Shown here: positions 1-12,600 of the stretch, piece after piece | How the letters are laid out: every line of letters starts with the position of its first letter | Position numbering within the stretch: the first letter of the stretch is position 1 | NCBI RefSeq assembly: GCF_000801105.2 | Contig: NC_079516.1 | Location: forward strand, 27,379,043 to 27,443,042 | Length of the DNA stretch: 64,000 nucleotides | Source: Raphanus sativus | Taxonomy: Eukaryota > Streptophyta > Magnoliopsida > Brassicales > Brassicaceae | Direction of reading: 5' to 3' | The notes under the pieces: generated by a model | What the model saw: only the letters and a program-made list of their open reading frames with translations | Database searches by the model: none | What the model was told of the DNA's origin: nothing | Made by a program: the position numbers and the translations under genes

Positions 1-342
1 AGACTCTACATAAAATTTATGTTTTAGTTACTAGCCTTAACTTGTAACATATCCATTTAAAATCTATATATCCAAATCATACATTTTTAGAGGGAGAGAT
101 GAAAGCCATGGAATAGAGTATCTGTAAAATCATATTTTAGTTTTTAAACTTCATTTGAAGTTTATTAGCCTTTACTTTTAAAGGGATGAAGTCTACTATA
201 TCGGATAGTTTTCAGATTAAAATGTAAATCTACATTTTTGGGAGGAGGATTTGAAAACCATGGAAGTGAATACCTGAAAAATTAGGTAATATTATGAGTA
301 AAACACACAAAAAAAATTCAAAAACATATTTAGTAGATTTAT
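1..342. repeat. Diverged direct repeats, AT-rich
   Basis: No gene is visible. A similar block beginning ACATTTTTAGAGG or a close variant occurs near 82, 232 and 1169, each followed by a purine-rich stretch and an ATG-containing segment. The three blocks look like diverged copies of one short repeat. The third copy lies beyond the LINE insertion at 358-1062, so the repeat array predates that insertion. I do not recognise the family. Confidence 0.4.
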
Positions 343-357
343 AATGAAGTCTGCTTA

Positions 358-1062
358 TGGACCATCTTTTTTGGAGAGTTGTTCCGCAGATGGACGATCA
401 TCAGTATGCCTGGATCTTATGGTATATATGGAAAAGTAGGAATAATAAAGTGTTTAGTAATCTGGAGGTTGAACCCAAGGATATACTTAAATTCGCTGTT
501 ACAGAATCGACATTTTGGGCAGACGCATAAGTTGCAATCCCAACAAAGACGACTCCATATAATATAGAGACAGCCCCAGTACAAAATCAAGGACGGTGGT
601 GTTTTACGGATGTCTCATGGAAAGATAAAGCTTTTTCTCAAGACAAGGTTGGTATAGTACCTTACAAGATTTTGATGCTCTAATGGGGGCAAGGAATGTT
701 AGGGCCAGTGTTTCTCCTCTTCACGCAGAGGTGGAAGCACTAGTATGGACAATGGAATGTATGAAGAATTTACGTCAATCTCAGGTCACGTTTGCAACGG
801 ATTGTTCTCAATTGGTGAAGATGGCTTCGAAACTAGAAGAATGGCCAGCTTTTGCAAGTTATTTGGAAGATATCAAGACCCTGAAGGAGAGCTTCTTAAG
901 CTCAGAGATCGTTGATGTACCCCGGACGAAGAACTTAAAGGCGGATAGTCTAGCACGTAGTGTGAGGAATCAACCGTCATTTGTCGTTCACATGGACGCA
1001 GATCTTTCTGTTTGGTTCACAGAGTCAGTTTGAGTCTGTTATTTCGATGATGACAAAAAAAA
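358..1062 (+). mobile_element. 5'-truncated LINE insertion with poly-A and 15-bp target duplication
   Basis: A 705-bp non-LTR retrotransposon fragment. It is flanked by perfect 15-bp direct repeats AATGAAGTCTGCTTA at 343-357 and 1063-1077 and ends in an A-run at 1055-1064. These are the marks of target-primed reverse transcription, and only the 3' end of the element was copied. Its coding remnant is the C-terminal linker and RNase H-like domain of a plant LINE ORF2, related to the larger LINE ending near 60.2 kb. The element cannot move on its own because it has no endonuclease or reverse transcriptase. Confidence 0.85.
388..1033 (+). pseudogene. LINE ORF2 C-terminus, RNase H-like domain
   Basis: The first part reads as a linker with WILWYIWKSRNN, typical of plant LINE ORF2 just before RNase H. 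A frame change lies around 560-680, and then an open stretch from 683 continues as an RVT_3 RNase H-like domain: SPLHAEVEALVWTMECM, then FATDCSQLVKM, then KADSLAR. The same motifs appear in the same order at 59516-60076, so the two fragments belong to one LINE family. The N-terminal RNase H strand is present only in a shifted frame (FTDVSWKD near 607-630). This is a dead copy. Confidence 0.75.
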
Positions 1063-1077
1063 AATGAAGTCTGCTTA

Positions 1078-1710
1078 AAATTTATATGTAGTAAACTTCA
1101 AATAAAGTCTTTAACTTCTAAGCAGACTTCATTTTAAGCCTAATTTGTCAAATACTTTTCTAAATCTTACATTTTTAGAGGAGGAGATAAAATCATGAAT
1201 GATGAAACCTGCAAAACAAGATAATATTGTGAGAAATACATGAGAATCAATAAATTAAACTAATGTTTTTCCTTCAAATTCAAAGAGGTTAGAGAGAAAA
1301 GAGAGAGTTTAGAATGAAATGAGATAGTCTTAGAGAGAAGAGAGAGAGTTTTAGAAAGAAGGGAGAGACTTTCAAAGAGAAGTGTGAGGATTTTAGAAAT
1401 GTATGCAGTCATTTTAGAGAGAGAGAATGTGTGTAATTTTTTTTACATAAGGAGACAAAAGTTGTAACTAAGTTAAAACCTCCGACTCAATAGATTACTA
1501 AACTTAAAATTATAGAGTCGATATATTTTTTAAATTAAATTTTATATTAGTTAATCAAAGAATGAATGGACATTTACAATGAGAAAAATTAGTAGCTAGA
1601 GTGAAGAACTAACTGCACAAAGAATAAAAACTGGAGCTTATGCGCAAAACATGTCATCTCGAGAAAGTTTCAAACCACCTGCGAAGTAACCCTGCTAGTT
1701 TATGGCTTCC
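1078..1710. other. Intergenic, no gene seen
   Basis: Low-complexity sequence. It contains a purine-rich block of GAGAGA/TTAGAGAG type at about 1280-1430 and the third copy of the short repeat near 1169. I see no supportable coding sequence. Confidence 0.5.
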
Positions 1711-2699
1711 AGCTTACTTCAATGACACAATCCTATTACAGATGGATTTGTCAATATGCCTGACCAGTGTCTCCGTATTCAAACATGCTCCTTGATGCCT
1801 ACGAGATTTGCGCTCCTTCCAAATGAGGTAGACTGAAGAGTGAAAAACCAAACGTAGCAGAAAAGCATCAAGCTTGTTCCGAGTTGGCTTTAGGAGAGAG
1901 GTAATCACAATAAACCAGTCTGGGTTTGCAAAGGATTCCAACAGATTGCTTGTGAGGGTAGTCCATATAGTATAGGTCACAGGACATGCAAAGAATAGAT
2001 GGTCACTGCTTTCATCTCTTTGGCCACAAAACACACACCCCTGAGTAATTCCCCAGTTCCTCATACACACTCCAGTAGGTAGTCTATCTTGAATCGCCAG
2101 TCATACAATAAAAGCTTGACGAGGTTCGCCTTGAGTGTACCAAACTAAACGATACTAAGGCACCTCCTGACCCCTGATTCTTATCTGATCCCATGTTCTG
2201 GTATAAGAGAAATGATCTTCAAAATCACTCTCATTGTGACGCCACAAAACAACATCTCTGCCTATATTTGCATCCCGCCTCTGTGCACTCTCAATTTTGT
2301 CGTAAATATTGGTAAACACTCTTCTGCCTCGCCCTCTCATTCTCCATTCTCCATTCTCCATTCTCCATTCTCCATTCTCCATTCTCAATTTAATCGAGGA
2401 CCTATATCTCCTGTTTCATCAATAAGTCTCCCTGTTCCTAGCCAATCATCGAACCAGAGGTAGCTAGATTCACCATTTCTGACATCTTGCCGCAGAAAAG
2501 TAGAAGCCAGTGGTCAGAGCTTTAGTAGTTTCCGCCACAGCCAAGAGCCTTTAGAAGACTCCTTTACATCCCAAAATAATCCTGACTTCATCAACTCAGT
2601 ATGAGCCCAAACAACCCATAGAGAACCAGACATAGAAAAGACGCGCCACACCAGACCCAAAACAAACAACTTGGAGTCGATTTCATTGAAAGTCATGTC
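1711..2699 (-). pseudogene. LINE ORF2 fragment, reverse-transcriptase zinc-binding domain
   Basis: Read on the minus strand from about 2699 down, successive frames give the conserved order of a plant LINE ORF2 after the reverse transcriptase. First comes a segment with GSWLWRKLLKL. A charged stretch with VVLWRHNESDFEDHFSYTRT follows, then a zf-RVT domain with CVFCGQRDESSDHLFFACP (C-x2-C ... E-x2-DHLFF-x-C) and IWKERKSRR. The frame is broken at least twice, and a 7-bp microsatellite (2336-2387) interrupts the segment. No terminal repeats or target duplication were found for this copy. It runs opposite to the LINE at 358-1062, so the two are separate insertions. Confidence 0.75.
2336..2387. repeat. 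TCTCCAT microsatellite
   Basis: About six to seven head-to-tail copies of a 7-bp unit TCTCCAT. The array sits inside the minus-strand LINE remnant, so it expanded after that insertion. It creates artificial repeats in every reading frame. Confidence 0.9.
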
Positions 2700-2955
2700 T
2701 TGAAGACTTTTTGGAAGTCTATCTTGTAGACTTTTTGGAAGTACTATTTTGTAAATTATTTTTGGAAGTCTACTACGATAGTTTCATTATTGTTAATTTT
2801 TTATTTATTTTAATAATGTTAATATATGATGTAACAATTTTCTTTCTTCATTGTTTTGGTAGTTTTAATATATGATTTTAATTTCTGTAATATTCAATAT
2901 TAGTGGACTGAAAAGAAGTGTTCTATCCACTAAAATCAAGTCTACTAAACTCTAA

Positions 2956-3113
2956 ACCACAAACCCCAAACTTTGAATGTCTACTTGATAACCAAAAACT
3001 CTTAATTAATCATTTATCAAAAATAAAATATAAGACCACAAACCCCAAACTCTGAATGTCTACTTGATAACCAAACATTCTTAATTAATCATGTATCAAA
3101 AATAAAAATATTG
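2956..3113. repeat. 79-bp tandem duplication
   Basis: Two head-to-tail copies of about 79 bp, the first beginning ACCACAAACCCCAAACT at 2956 and the second at 3035. They differ at only a few positions and are AT-rich and non-coding. Confidence 0.75.
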
Positions 3114-5077
3114 TAAAACATAAATTACTAGATATTTATGCATAAATTTAAGTTGATAAATAAGAAATCTGACCTAAAGATACATACATCTTTGAACATT
3201 TTGTTATTAAAATTTAATCTATATACCTCATATTTCTTCTTATATTGGTAATTTATAAAAAAACATTCACAAAAATTATTTTTATACATTGATAAAATAA
3301 AATTATTAGATCAAATTACTACGTATATTTCAAAATAAGTCTACTGTGTTTTCTTTTCTTTTGACACCAGTCTACTATGTAGACTTCGGATAATCTGCTA
3401 TGTAGACTTCTTAGGAAACCCTACACCTTGTATACTTTTTTTGTTAAATGTAGACTTCCAAATGATAGAATCTTAAAATAACTTCAACGTTTTTGTTTGG
3501 TCATAAGTGATAAATATTAATTTGTCATCCCCTTAGTTTTTTTTTTAAGTTTTCATATTAGTTTTTTGGGGCTTTTTTGAAACAAGCAAGTGTATTAGGA
3601 AAGCTAAAAATAAAACTAAAAACAGAAAATAGAACTGAACAATTCGCTAGATCTGCTTAACTAAAACCGGGATTCAACCTAGAAAACCCTAAATCGCCAT
3701 AGAGAGAGCAAAAGAGGTGTCGACCGCCACAAAACATATCCACCGGAAGCTTCCTCATTTTTATTGGTTGGTTCACTCTATGGCGTAAACCCAAAAAAAA
3801 ATCATCATTAGCCTCATCGTTTGAACCTCTAATTATTATATTACCTTATATTTCCAAGTCTACTAACTAATCTCGTAATACAGTATTTAGATATGGGCTA
3901 CATGAAGTGATGGGCTTCCTTAAGATGGGCCTGGGAGGGGATTTTTCTTCGAAGTTGAATAAACAAGTTATCACTAGACGTACTTCTAGTTTGTTTAGGT
4001 ATTCTTAGGGGTTTTTTTTAATTGGAAATGTTGTTTAAAATCTGATTGATAATTGTGTAGTTGTGTAATTTTGTATATGTTCGACAACAAATGATCAAAT
4101 ATGGTAGGCAAATAATTCTGTAGTGTTTTGTGTAAACAGAACTCTATAATTGTCATAATTTCTTGTTATTTTTTTCCTTAGAATGGTGTGTGTGTGTCCT
4201 ATGAATGTTCACAATTTCAGAGTGAATGGAAATATCCATCTCCAGATGATTCCCGGTCTAATAATTGAACATTCTTGATTGAACAAAATAGATGATTGGT
4301 GCTCTTAAACACATCGCTTTCATAAATTTACAAGGAAATGTAGGAACATGACAACTTCTATAGACATAGATAATACATGTTATAAATCTAGATATGCATA
4401 CACATCATCACCAAATGGGAGATCTCAAAATAGTATATCGGAGTATCACCATGGAACAAAACGGTCCATGAGAAGACATACAGTGAGTTCAGACATGGTT
4501 GCAGCTTCATCTTTCTCGCTTGTCTTTTGTTTAAGTCCTCTTTCTTCTTCTCCTTGCTGTTGTTTAGACACAAAAGAAGATGTACTCTTCTTCTTTTGCA
4601 TCAATGGGTTTCTAGGTTTATCTTCTCACCCATCTTTTTCATCTCTCCCACCCAGACCTCCATAGCTTTTGCCATTCTTTTTTTTTTTCTTGTTGATCCT
4701 AATTTGAAAATATGAATGAGAGAGAAAGGAGAGGGTTGTTTAGTCATTTTGACTTAGAAAACCATGGTAAGTTCGATGGGTTTTCATATGCTTGTGTCAT
4801 TGATGGAGAAAGGAGAAAACGTGGACACCTTGGTGGTATGGAGACCAATCCAATAATACAAGTCAAGAAGAATTGTCTTTTTGAGATATGTATAAAGTTT
4901 TTCATCTAATTGCCGGTCAGATCATCAAAAAGAATCTTGCGCGTTGCGCCTTCTTGAATTTTACAAGTTATACAAATAAATGACACGCTTGACGACCAGA
5001 AAAGAAAAACAAAACCAACGGCTAATTTCAACTATGATTTACTACAAATACGTTACGGGTTAAAATTGTTCCAACAA
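3114..5077. other. Intergenic, no gene supported
   Basis: AT-rich sequence with scattered AGTCTACTA/TAGACTT motifs (about 3340-3450, also seen near 2700-2770). Short open frames exist at 4348-4909 but show no recognisable domain, no conserved composition and no splice support. 3650-3740 has CCTAGAAAACCCTAAATC-type sequence resembling a plant 5' leader, but no reading frame follows it. Confidence 0.5.
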
Positions 5078-5163
5078 CCGACCTTAGCTCAGTTGGTAGA
5101 GCGGAAGACTGTAGTCTGTGACAGAAAATCTTTAGGTCGCTGGTTCGATTCCGGCAGGTCGGA
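5078..5163 (+). tRNA. tRNA-Tyr (GTA), intron-containing
   Basis: A full cloverleaf can be drawn. The acceptor arm CCGACCT pairs with AGGTCGG (5156-5162), followed by discriminator A5163. The D-arm (TAGCTCAGTTGGTAGAGC) doubles as the internal A box, and the T-arm GGTTCGATTCC is the B box. The anticodon is GTA at 5111-5113. The anticodon stem GAAGA pairs with TCTTT (one G-T pair) only if 13 nt at 5115-5127 are removed. That is the standard intron position after base 37, and eukaryotic tRNA-Tyr normally carries an intron that must be spliced. A T-run terminator follows at once. Nothing suggests it is broken. Confidence 0.95.
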
Positions 5164-5164
5164 A

Positions 5165-5182
5165 TTTTAGTATTATTTTTTT
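5165..5182 (+). terminator. RNA polymerase III T-run terminator for tRNA-Tyr
   Basis: TTTT at 5165-5168 starts 2 nt after the tRNA discriminator base. A backup run of seven T lies at 5176-5182. Confidence 0.8.
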
Positions 5183-5232
5183 CTTCGCAAGAGCAAATAG
5201 GATTGAGTCATGACGTGTCATATAGTTCAATG

Positions 5233-5878
5233 TAGGGGTGGGCGTTCGGGTATCCATTCGGGTTTCGGGTTTTCGGGGTCAAAGATTTTAGTCTCATTTG
5301 GGTATTTATAAATGTCGGTTCGAATCTTTGCGGGTTCGGCTCGGGTTCACATAACCTATTCAAATTATTTTAAAAATTTTAAAATTCATTATATACTTTA
5401 AATTTTCAAAATCTATAAAAAGATAATATATTACATATAAATTTTAATAACAAATATGTTAAAATACCTAAATTTAACATATATATTGGTTTTCTTTGAA
5501 TATTTGGATAGAGAATCAATATATATTTAACTATTTTGGTGTTTTTAGTATACTTTAGCTATTTTAAACATTTACTTTTTACTATTTTTATATATTTTTC
5601 GAGTATTTTTGAAAACTTAAAGGTATCTTATATATTTTGATTGTTTTTAATATACATTATGTCTAAAAATAATTTATATATTTAAGTATATAAATCTATT
5701 TTGGATACATTCGGGTACCCGAAATACTTCGGTTCGGATCGGTTTCAGTTTCGATTTTTTAAATACCAAAATTTTGAACCCGTTCGGATATTTAATCAAT
5801 TTTGGTTCGGATTCGGTGCTACTTTTTCGGATCGGATTCGGTTTGGTTTTTCGGGTTCGGATTTTTTGCCCAGCCCTA
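5233..5878. mobile_element. hAT-like non-autonomous element, 646 bp
   Basis: The ends are TAGGGGTGGGC (5233-5243) and GCCCAGCCCTA (5868-5878), inverted repeats matching at 10 of 11 positions. The flanks GTTCAATG (5225-5232) and GTCCAATG (5879-5886) match at 7 of 8, as expected for an aged 8-bp hAT target duplication. Sub-terminal regions carry many GGGTTCGGGT / CGGTTCGG motifs, and the middle is AT-rich and non-coding. The same motif style, end type and 8-bp duplication recur in the two elements at 56912-58306. There is no transposase, so it would depend on one supplied elsewhere. It starts 70 bp after the tRNA-Tyr gene. Confidence 0.7.
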
Positions 5879-5886
5879 GTCCAATG

Positions 5887-6697
5887 GTCTGGCCCAATCC
5901 ACACTTCTTCTTATCTCATTCCATTGTTAATTATTTTCAAACCCCAAATGGCACTGGTTTTGATGAATATCTTTGAATGATTGTAATCCGAATTAGATTG
6001 ATATATCCATTTCGTAGCGATTCCTTTCGTGTCTTAGTTGTCGAAGTTATGCTTTTGTTTTCCAAAAGTAGTTTTGATAAGTTTTGAAACAGAAAATGCA
6101 AAATACTAGTTTCTGGTCTAACCATCATTGAGAGTGTTCATACGTTATTTTCTTAAATACACAAACTTATTTGAATAGTGTACACACCAGATGAGATTGG
6201 AGTCTTACAGCGTGCTGCTGCATCTGGAAGGTTAAAAGCAACAGTATATCTGAGCTCTGTCCAAAGAACTCCAAAAGTTTAAAACGCAGTCTCCTATGAG
6301 ATGTCTTTCACCCTGTTCTGCTGATGATTCCAAGACCCTTTTCGCCGCATTTAGTGCGCTGAAAGTGGTAGCAACAGATGAAGATAAGTGAGAAATTCAA
6401 ACCCCAAAATGGAACTGAAGTAAACTTTCTTTGTTACAAAATGGAATGGATCTGTCTCTCTTGAGTTTTCAAATAGCTTACCTCGATAACACAGCCACAA
6501 CGTTCAAGCTTAACACCCATTTGTAGACATGCCCTGTTCCAATCACAAAGATAGATCCGCTTTCTAATACCAATGACCGGTTGAGTGCACCATCATGAGA
6601 TACTAAATGCATCGGCAATAACAACATGATGTGGCATCTCTCGGAGACTTCGAGGCGACCCGTTGGTCAAACTTCTGTCTGATTCAAATCATTTTGT
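5887..6697 (-). other. SMG1 downstream region with unassigned coding-like segments
   Basis: This follows the SMG1 stop codon in the direction of transcription and should include its 3' untranslated region. Two stretches on the minus strand look protein-like. One, at about 6610-6484, ends at a good donor (GAG|GTAAGC, motif LERCGCVIE). The other, at about 6360-6240, reads ALNAAKRVLESSAEQGERH before a stop. I do not recognise either and cannot join them to a start codon. They could be a decayed neighbouring gene or chance. Confidence 0.25.
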
Positions 6698-9600
6698 CTA
6701 AATCCAGGGAGTCCAACCTTCATACATGTTGCAGAGATTATCAACACTTGTGGCTTGCTTGATTAGATAATCCACCTGCTCTGGAATACTAACCTCCCTA
6801 TGGAAATGGTTAACAACACTTGCTGATGTAAGTTCTTTTTTTTTTTAAGTTTACATCCTAAATAATAAGAGTTTATTGGCAGCAAGTTGGATATTTGAAA
6901 TGTACCTGTTATCAGCAATATTTCGGCCATCTATCTTCATCTCCATGGACTTGAGAACTGACAGTGCATAAGCATTTTTACCTGCATTTATCATTGCAAG
7001 AAGCCGCCTTAGGTTCTCAATTTGCTTGGGGAATCATTGTAAGCACTTGGATTGATAGACTAACCTCTTGTGGTTCGAGTATGTGTCCGTGTTGGAGGAG
7101 AAGCAACATCACTTTGAACCTCAGATTGTTCACTTGCAATTTGTGCGAGCCTAGTTAACATTGGATATAGACCCTTCACCGAAGATGCAATAGATGGTAC
7201 CAAAGGTCTAAGGTTCTGATAGATCTCTCCAATTTTTTCACCATAAGATTGATATATAGCTTGCCCATGAATGGACGAAACTTCAATGTCTGTCTCGCTT
7301 TCCTTGGCCAGTGCTTCAGCAATAAGAGCATTATCCTTTGACAAAGTTGAGTTTAGAGGAACAAGGATCGCATTTGCCTGTTTATATATTCAAGAACTAA
7401 AGTCATTGACTAGAAAGAAAAATCAAAACAACAAAACCATAAGCACCGACGTGCAAGACGTAAACACCTTTGAAAGATCATCCACAAGAGAATGGTGTAA
7501 AGTGGCTGCCTCCTTTCCCAAGCTATGAACATCATGCAGATCCCCTGTTGTTGCGAGAACCTACAATTAATCACACACAATATATCACATACCTAGCATT
7601 TATGTCAGCGTATTCTTGAGATCCAAATTTGTTAGACCATCATAGATTCTTGCAATCAATCAAAATTTCGACGCAAATCAAGACCTAACCAGTAACCATT
7701 AAATCCTCTAGTTCTAGAGGCTCACATATAGCATCAAAGATCTGATACCACATTTGGCTCAAAACCAAAAGAATTGCAGACTATATATAATCACACTGAA
7801 TTTGAGTTTTCCAGAGATAGAATGTAAGAGTTCACTTCATAAGTAAGAGAACTTGGACAGATGGTTCTAATCTCCGACAAGTAGAACTAAGATTCAAGTA
7901 AAAACTATAGTATCCTAGCAACAATATAATAAGATAAACCAGGAAGTCAGAAAAACAAAAGCTAATAGGAATACCTCTTTGAGCAGTGCACCAGTTTCAG
8001 TGGTCAAAGCAGTGTGGCCTCTTGATGCCCGGAGAAAAGAAGCTAATGCAACACTAACTTCATGTGTGCAATCCATCACTGACAGAAGACCACTTTGCAG
8101 ATCACCTATAACATTAAATATATAGATTTGGGATCATATTTGTTATATGCAGCAATATTTCCTAACAACGATCAACAAAATAACGAATATGGCAAGAAAT
8201 TTTAGTAAACGAAATGCAATTTCTAGAAAGTGGGAATTCTAGGCTAAGAAGAGGATAAAAAATCTAACCTGACGCAGACTTAGCTTTCACAGAAGCAATC
8301 GAAAGATCATTTGTTGCAGAATATAGACCAGTAGAAGCAGCTTCCAAGGTGCTTTGAGCAAGTTTCCATTCTTGTTCAACATCTAAAATAGTACCAACCA
8401 AACAATACAATTATCGATTTCAAAATATGTACGGACATTTATTTTTCCTATCAAAATGATTCAGTCACTTACGTGTGAAGGATTGATAAGTAACCTCCAG
8501 TCGCGTAACTAAGTTCTTATAAGTTTTCTGCCATGCCCTGGAGTCCCCTCTGATTCTTGGATCACCCTCAAGAGCCTCACACGGATTTCGGAAAATTCCA
8601 TCTCTTGATGCTTCAAACTCCAGAAGAGACATGCAGATTTTGGCAATGTTTGATGCTTTCTCTCTAGCATCCCAGAGCAACTGCCGGCGTCTCGACAAAT
8701 GGTCATGAAACTCAGTAGGAATACCAGACATCTTGGCAGAAGAAGTTCCAGCTGCAGCAGAACTAGATCCACCACAAGCCCACCCAATCGCTCTCTCTAG
8801 TTGTCCTTCAGCTATGATTGAGTTTTTCTCGCAAGCTTGTAGTCTTTCTATCGACCTAGTGATTTGGGGAATAGCGGAACGTATAGTTTCTAGTAGCTTA
8901 GCTCTGTTGAGATCTAAGAAACTAGAATATAATTTATCATCACTGACAAATACTTGTTGCAATGAAGTCCTAATGTTCTGTGAAGGGGTCAATGTAGTGT
9001 CGTTCATCCATTCCATTTGGACAATATCAAGGCTTGTCCGACGAAGAGCATCAGTTATGTCCTTAACTTGTTTCTTCATACGAGACGCTGCTGATTTTGC
9101 TGCGATAGTAGTTTCATGAGCATTGCAAAATTCCTCGAGCATTGTATGGACTTGTTTCCGATGATGACTATATTCTGGCTTCACTTGATCTCCTCTAACA
9201 CCTTTTTCCTCTGAGAAGTGTTTCAAACGCTCGTGTTCTTTATCCATCTGAGATAAAAACGCAGGAGCAACGCTTCCTGCTAGGTAACAATCTACTCGTT
9301 CTTGAAGTTGGAACTCAAACTTCTTCTTTATAAATAGAATTAGCTGCTCAAGTCCTAATGTCTGATCCACTGACAGGGTAGCATCATGTATGCATGAATC
9401 AAGGAATGAATATATGATGCCTACTTTCCAGATGAAGAAGGAATGATCATTAAGTACACTTCTGAACCGCCATACACTCTCAGATAGTGATTGCTCACAG
9501 CTCAGGAGACCCCCAAAAGCAGGGAGCAAATCTGACATAGAATCCGCTGAGCAACTTAAGGAGGATAACGTTTTATCTAGCTGTTCCATTTCACTGAAAG

Positions 9601-12600
9601 GCTTAACCAATTCAACCAATATCGTAGAACTTCTGAGATTATTAAGCTTCTTGCATTCATCTGCATTAGTGAGCAGCCGAAACTGTTTCTCAGCTGAGAC
9701 AAGAGCATTTTTAACTTGCGCTTCTTTCTTTACGAGCAATGATAGCCTCTGGCCCCATGATTGATTAAGTTGGTCAAGCTGTGTCCGGCAAGCCTCTCCT
9801 TGAGAAGCAAATTCCTCAACCTCTTCCCATGATAGATGTTCCCTGCTTTTCAAAGCTGCTATTTCAAGAGCTCGTTGCCCCTCAGTAATATGGCCAATCT
9901 TTTTCAAGTAGTCTTGCTCAAGTTCAACCAAGGAATCTCTTTCCACCTTTATCTCTACGAGTTGCTCCAGTGCAGTATCTATGGTTCCACGGACCTGAGA
10001 TATCAATCCAAAGGCATCCATGAGATCTGAATTACTTAACAAGTACGTTTTAAGAACATCAGGTACAACAACGTCTGTCATTTGTGCAATTAAAGTCTTC
10101 GATGAAAGCAAGCTTCTGTGGAAGATCGAAGCCCAGTTGTCTTCAACACGGTGAGCAGACCCAGTCAAACTTTCTCCCACATTAGAAATCTGCTGACCAG
10201 CGTAATGTTTTACCTCGTTAAGAAAGTCCACTACTATCATGCACATCTCTATCTGCGCCTCTAAATTAGTGCTCAGACTCCTAGATTCGAATGCAAGGCT
10301 TTCGTTTAAATCATTTCTTTCTGTCGAAGCATTCAAAATATAGTGTACTTTTTCCTTTGACCGATCATAGAGTGAACTGATGGATGTGTGCAACAAATCT
10401 AATGCCTTCGACGTTCTTTCTCCAGAATCTTCAAACGTTCTCTTTCCAGAGTCCTGAAGATTCACTCTTTTGGTAGCCACATATTTATCAGATAAACCAG
10501 TATTGGTGCTTTCCACAAGTCCTCGAGACTGCATATAATTAATCAAACCATAGAAAAGACGATCCTTAGCCTTCGATTCAGGTCCCATTCCAATTGCGGC
10601 TGCCAGTTCTGCATACTCTTCCTCCAACTTCTTTACATCATCTTCATACTTTTCAACTTTACGACACAGATCATCGTAGCAGCTCCTGACAGATTGAGAG
10701 TCATCCCCATGTATTTTTGCAAACTGTTCACCAGCCTGTCTTTTGGCAAGGGAGAAGATTTCCGTAGACAGAGCATGCGCAGCTAACTGCAAGATTTGAG
10801 ACCAATCATATACCTGACTTGTTGTATGGTAGTTCAAAGGTAAAATTCTTTGCAAAGCCAAAGAATATGTTTGAAGTGCAGCCAAAGCAGAGGAGACGCC
10901 GTCATTGAGATCGTTAACTAGAAGAGAAATTTCTTTGTCAATATTGTTGCATTGTGCTTGTGTTGGCTCCGGAACTATAGTCAGTCGAACTCCAGCAACA
11001 AGAACAGCAGATGTCAAGGACAAAGAACCCAATATGTCCGTAAACACTGTGGGGGTAGTAATTTCAGGAATCATATCTCTTCGTAAGGCACCAAGGATCT
11101 TTCCACGCTGCTCCATCCAAACCGCTGTTTCTTGAGCTTTTTCAGAGGCCAAGGCTTTTGCTCGAGAAAATTCTTGAGCTTGAATCTCAAAAGAAGCACG
11201 AATGTTTTCTGAATTGCAAGCTGCTTCTGCAACTGTAGTCTTTGCAGACGTCTCGCGAAGAATAAGTTTTGACCTTTCTTGATCAGCTTGAAGAAAAACA
11301 GATGATGCGATCTCATAATGATTCAGCACCTTGGAAAACCGCTGAAACACAAAATTTTACCATCATTAAGCTATCAAACGGGTCCAATGTCAATTCAGAG
11401 ACACAGAAAGAAACCATCTTACCTCCAGAGACAATCCAACAGCTGGTAATGCGGCGAGTAAGAGATCATGATGCTCCTGTAAGGAACAGGGAAAAACCAG
11501 TATAGTTAAGAGTATGCAAGTAAACCAAGCTTACTATGTCATAGTGTGTGGCACGTAATGCTAATTCTACCAGAATTTAATTTTCTAGGAGAAGGCATGT
11601 ACTGTGAAATAAAAGACAAATGAACATAAACGAGAACGGAACAATTATGATGTATTATGTCTACTTTGGTGCAACGAATGCTTACCTGCAACCGAACACG
11701 GATTTCATGCACTCTTGATGAAAACAAACTCAAGCTAACGGCGACCTCCATATCTTTTCTTTCCTCACCACCAATGGCAGCATCATCATGGGAATTTCCT
11801 CGGGTCCACTCAACAAGTGGGTCCCAAACAAAAACCTCCATCAACATCAAGAGTGTGTCCTTGTTTTGCCTCAGAACACCAAGAACAGCTTCACAATTTG
11901 CTCTAAATGTGCCTTCAACACCTGTCAACCCCAACGCAGCTTCCATTGTCTGGGTTAGCCGAAATGGTACTATCTCAGGAACTTCAAGCCGTTGCCCTTT
12001 ATCAAAACAGACATTGTAATCTATATGTACCACATCCCCGCTACAAAAGTCCATGAGGATGTTATCCAAATGTCTGTCCCCAAGGCCGAGCATGTGACCA
12101 ACTATACTCATAGCTGCGACACTACCAGAGTACCTGTAAATCAGAAATTTCTCATCTTTATTTTCAAGTTCACAAAATAACCCAAGTAAATGTGTGATGA
12201 TGTCTAATATCACAGCAGCATAAGAAATCATGGGACCAAAACAGCAGGTCTGATCTATTTATCCACTTTTAAAGCAATCAGATAACGTTCCCAAATCCCA
12301 ATTAACAATCTCCCAAGGTTTCTCAAACCGATAATGCCTTATAAAAAATAGTGATCACTTCGTACTCCTCTAAGTGAATAGAAACCTTTTTATTTGTTAT
12401 TCAATTTGTCAGGAAAGGGAATGCTGTTTTGTTCGCTAGAGCTTCCTAGGGGTATTGTTAAAACAGTTGAGTGTTATATATTATATTTGCTAAGTACCTT
12501 TTTAACTTTGTTTCGAAGGCTTTGAACCCTTCACTAGCACACCAAAGTTCCCGGTGCAGTAGTTGTTTTGGCACCTCCTTCATAAGATCCAATTGTACTT

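Noticed and set aside
2155..2388. Repeated peptide MENGEWR frame
   Set aside because: It is produced by the 7-bp TCTCCAT microsatellite inside a LINE remnant, not by a repeat protein gene.
4348..4909. Several overlapping short open frames
   Set aside because: No domain, codon pattern or splice signals; composition is like the surrounding intergenic DNA.
5701..5980. Open frames rich in F, G, S, D and R (for example FGSDRFQF)
   Set aside because: They translate the CGGTTCGG-type sub-terminal motifs of the hAT-like element; the same artefact appears at 56771-58319.
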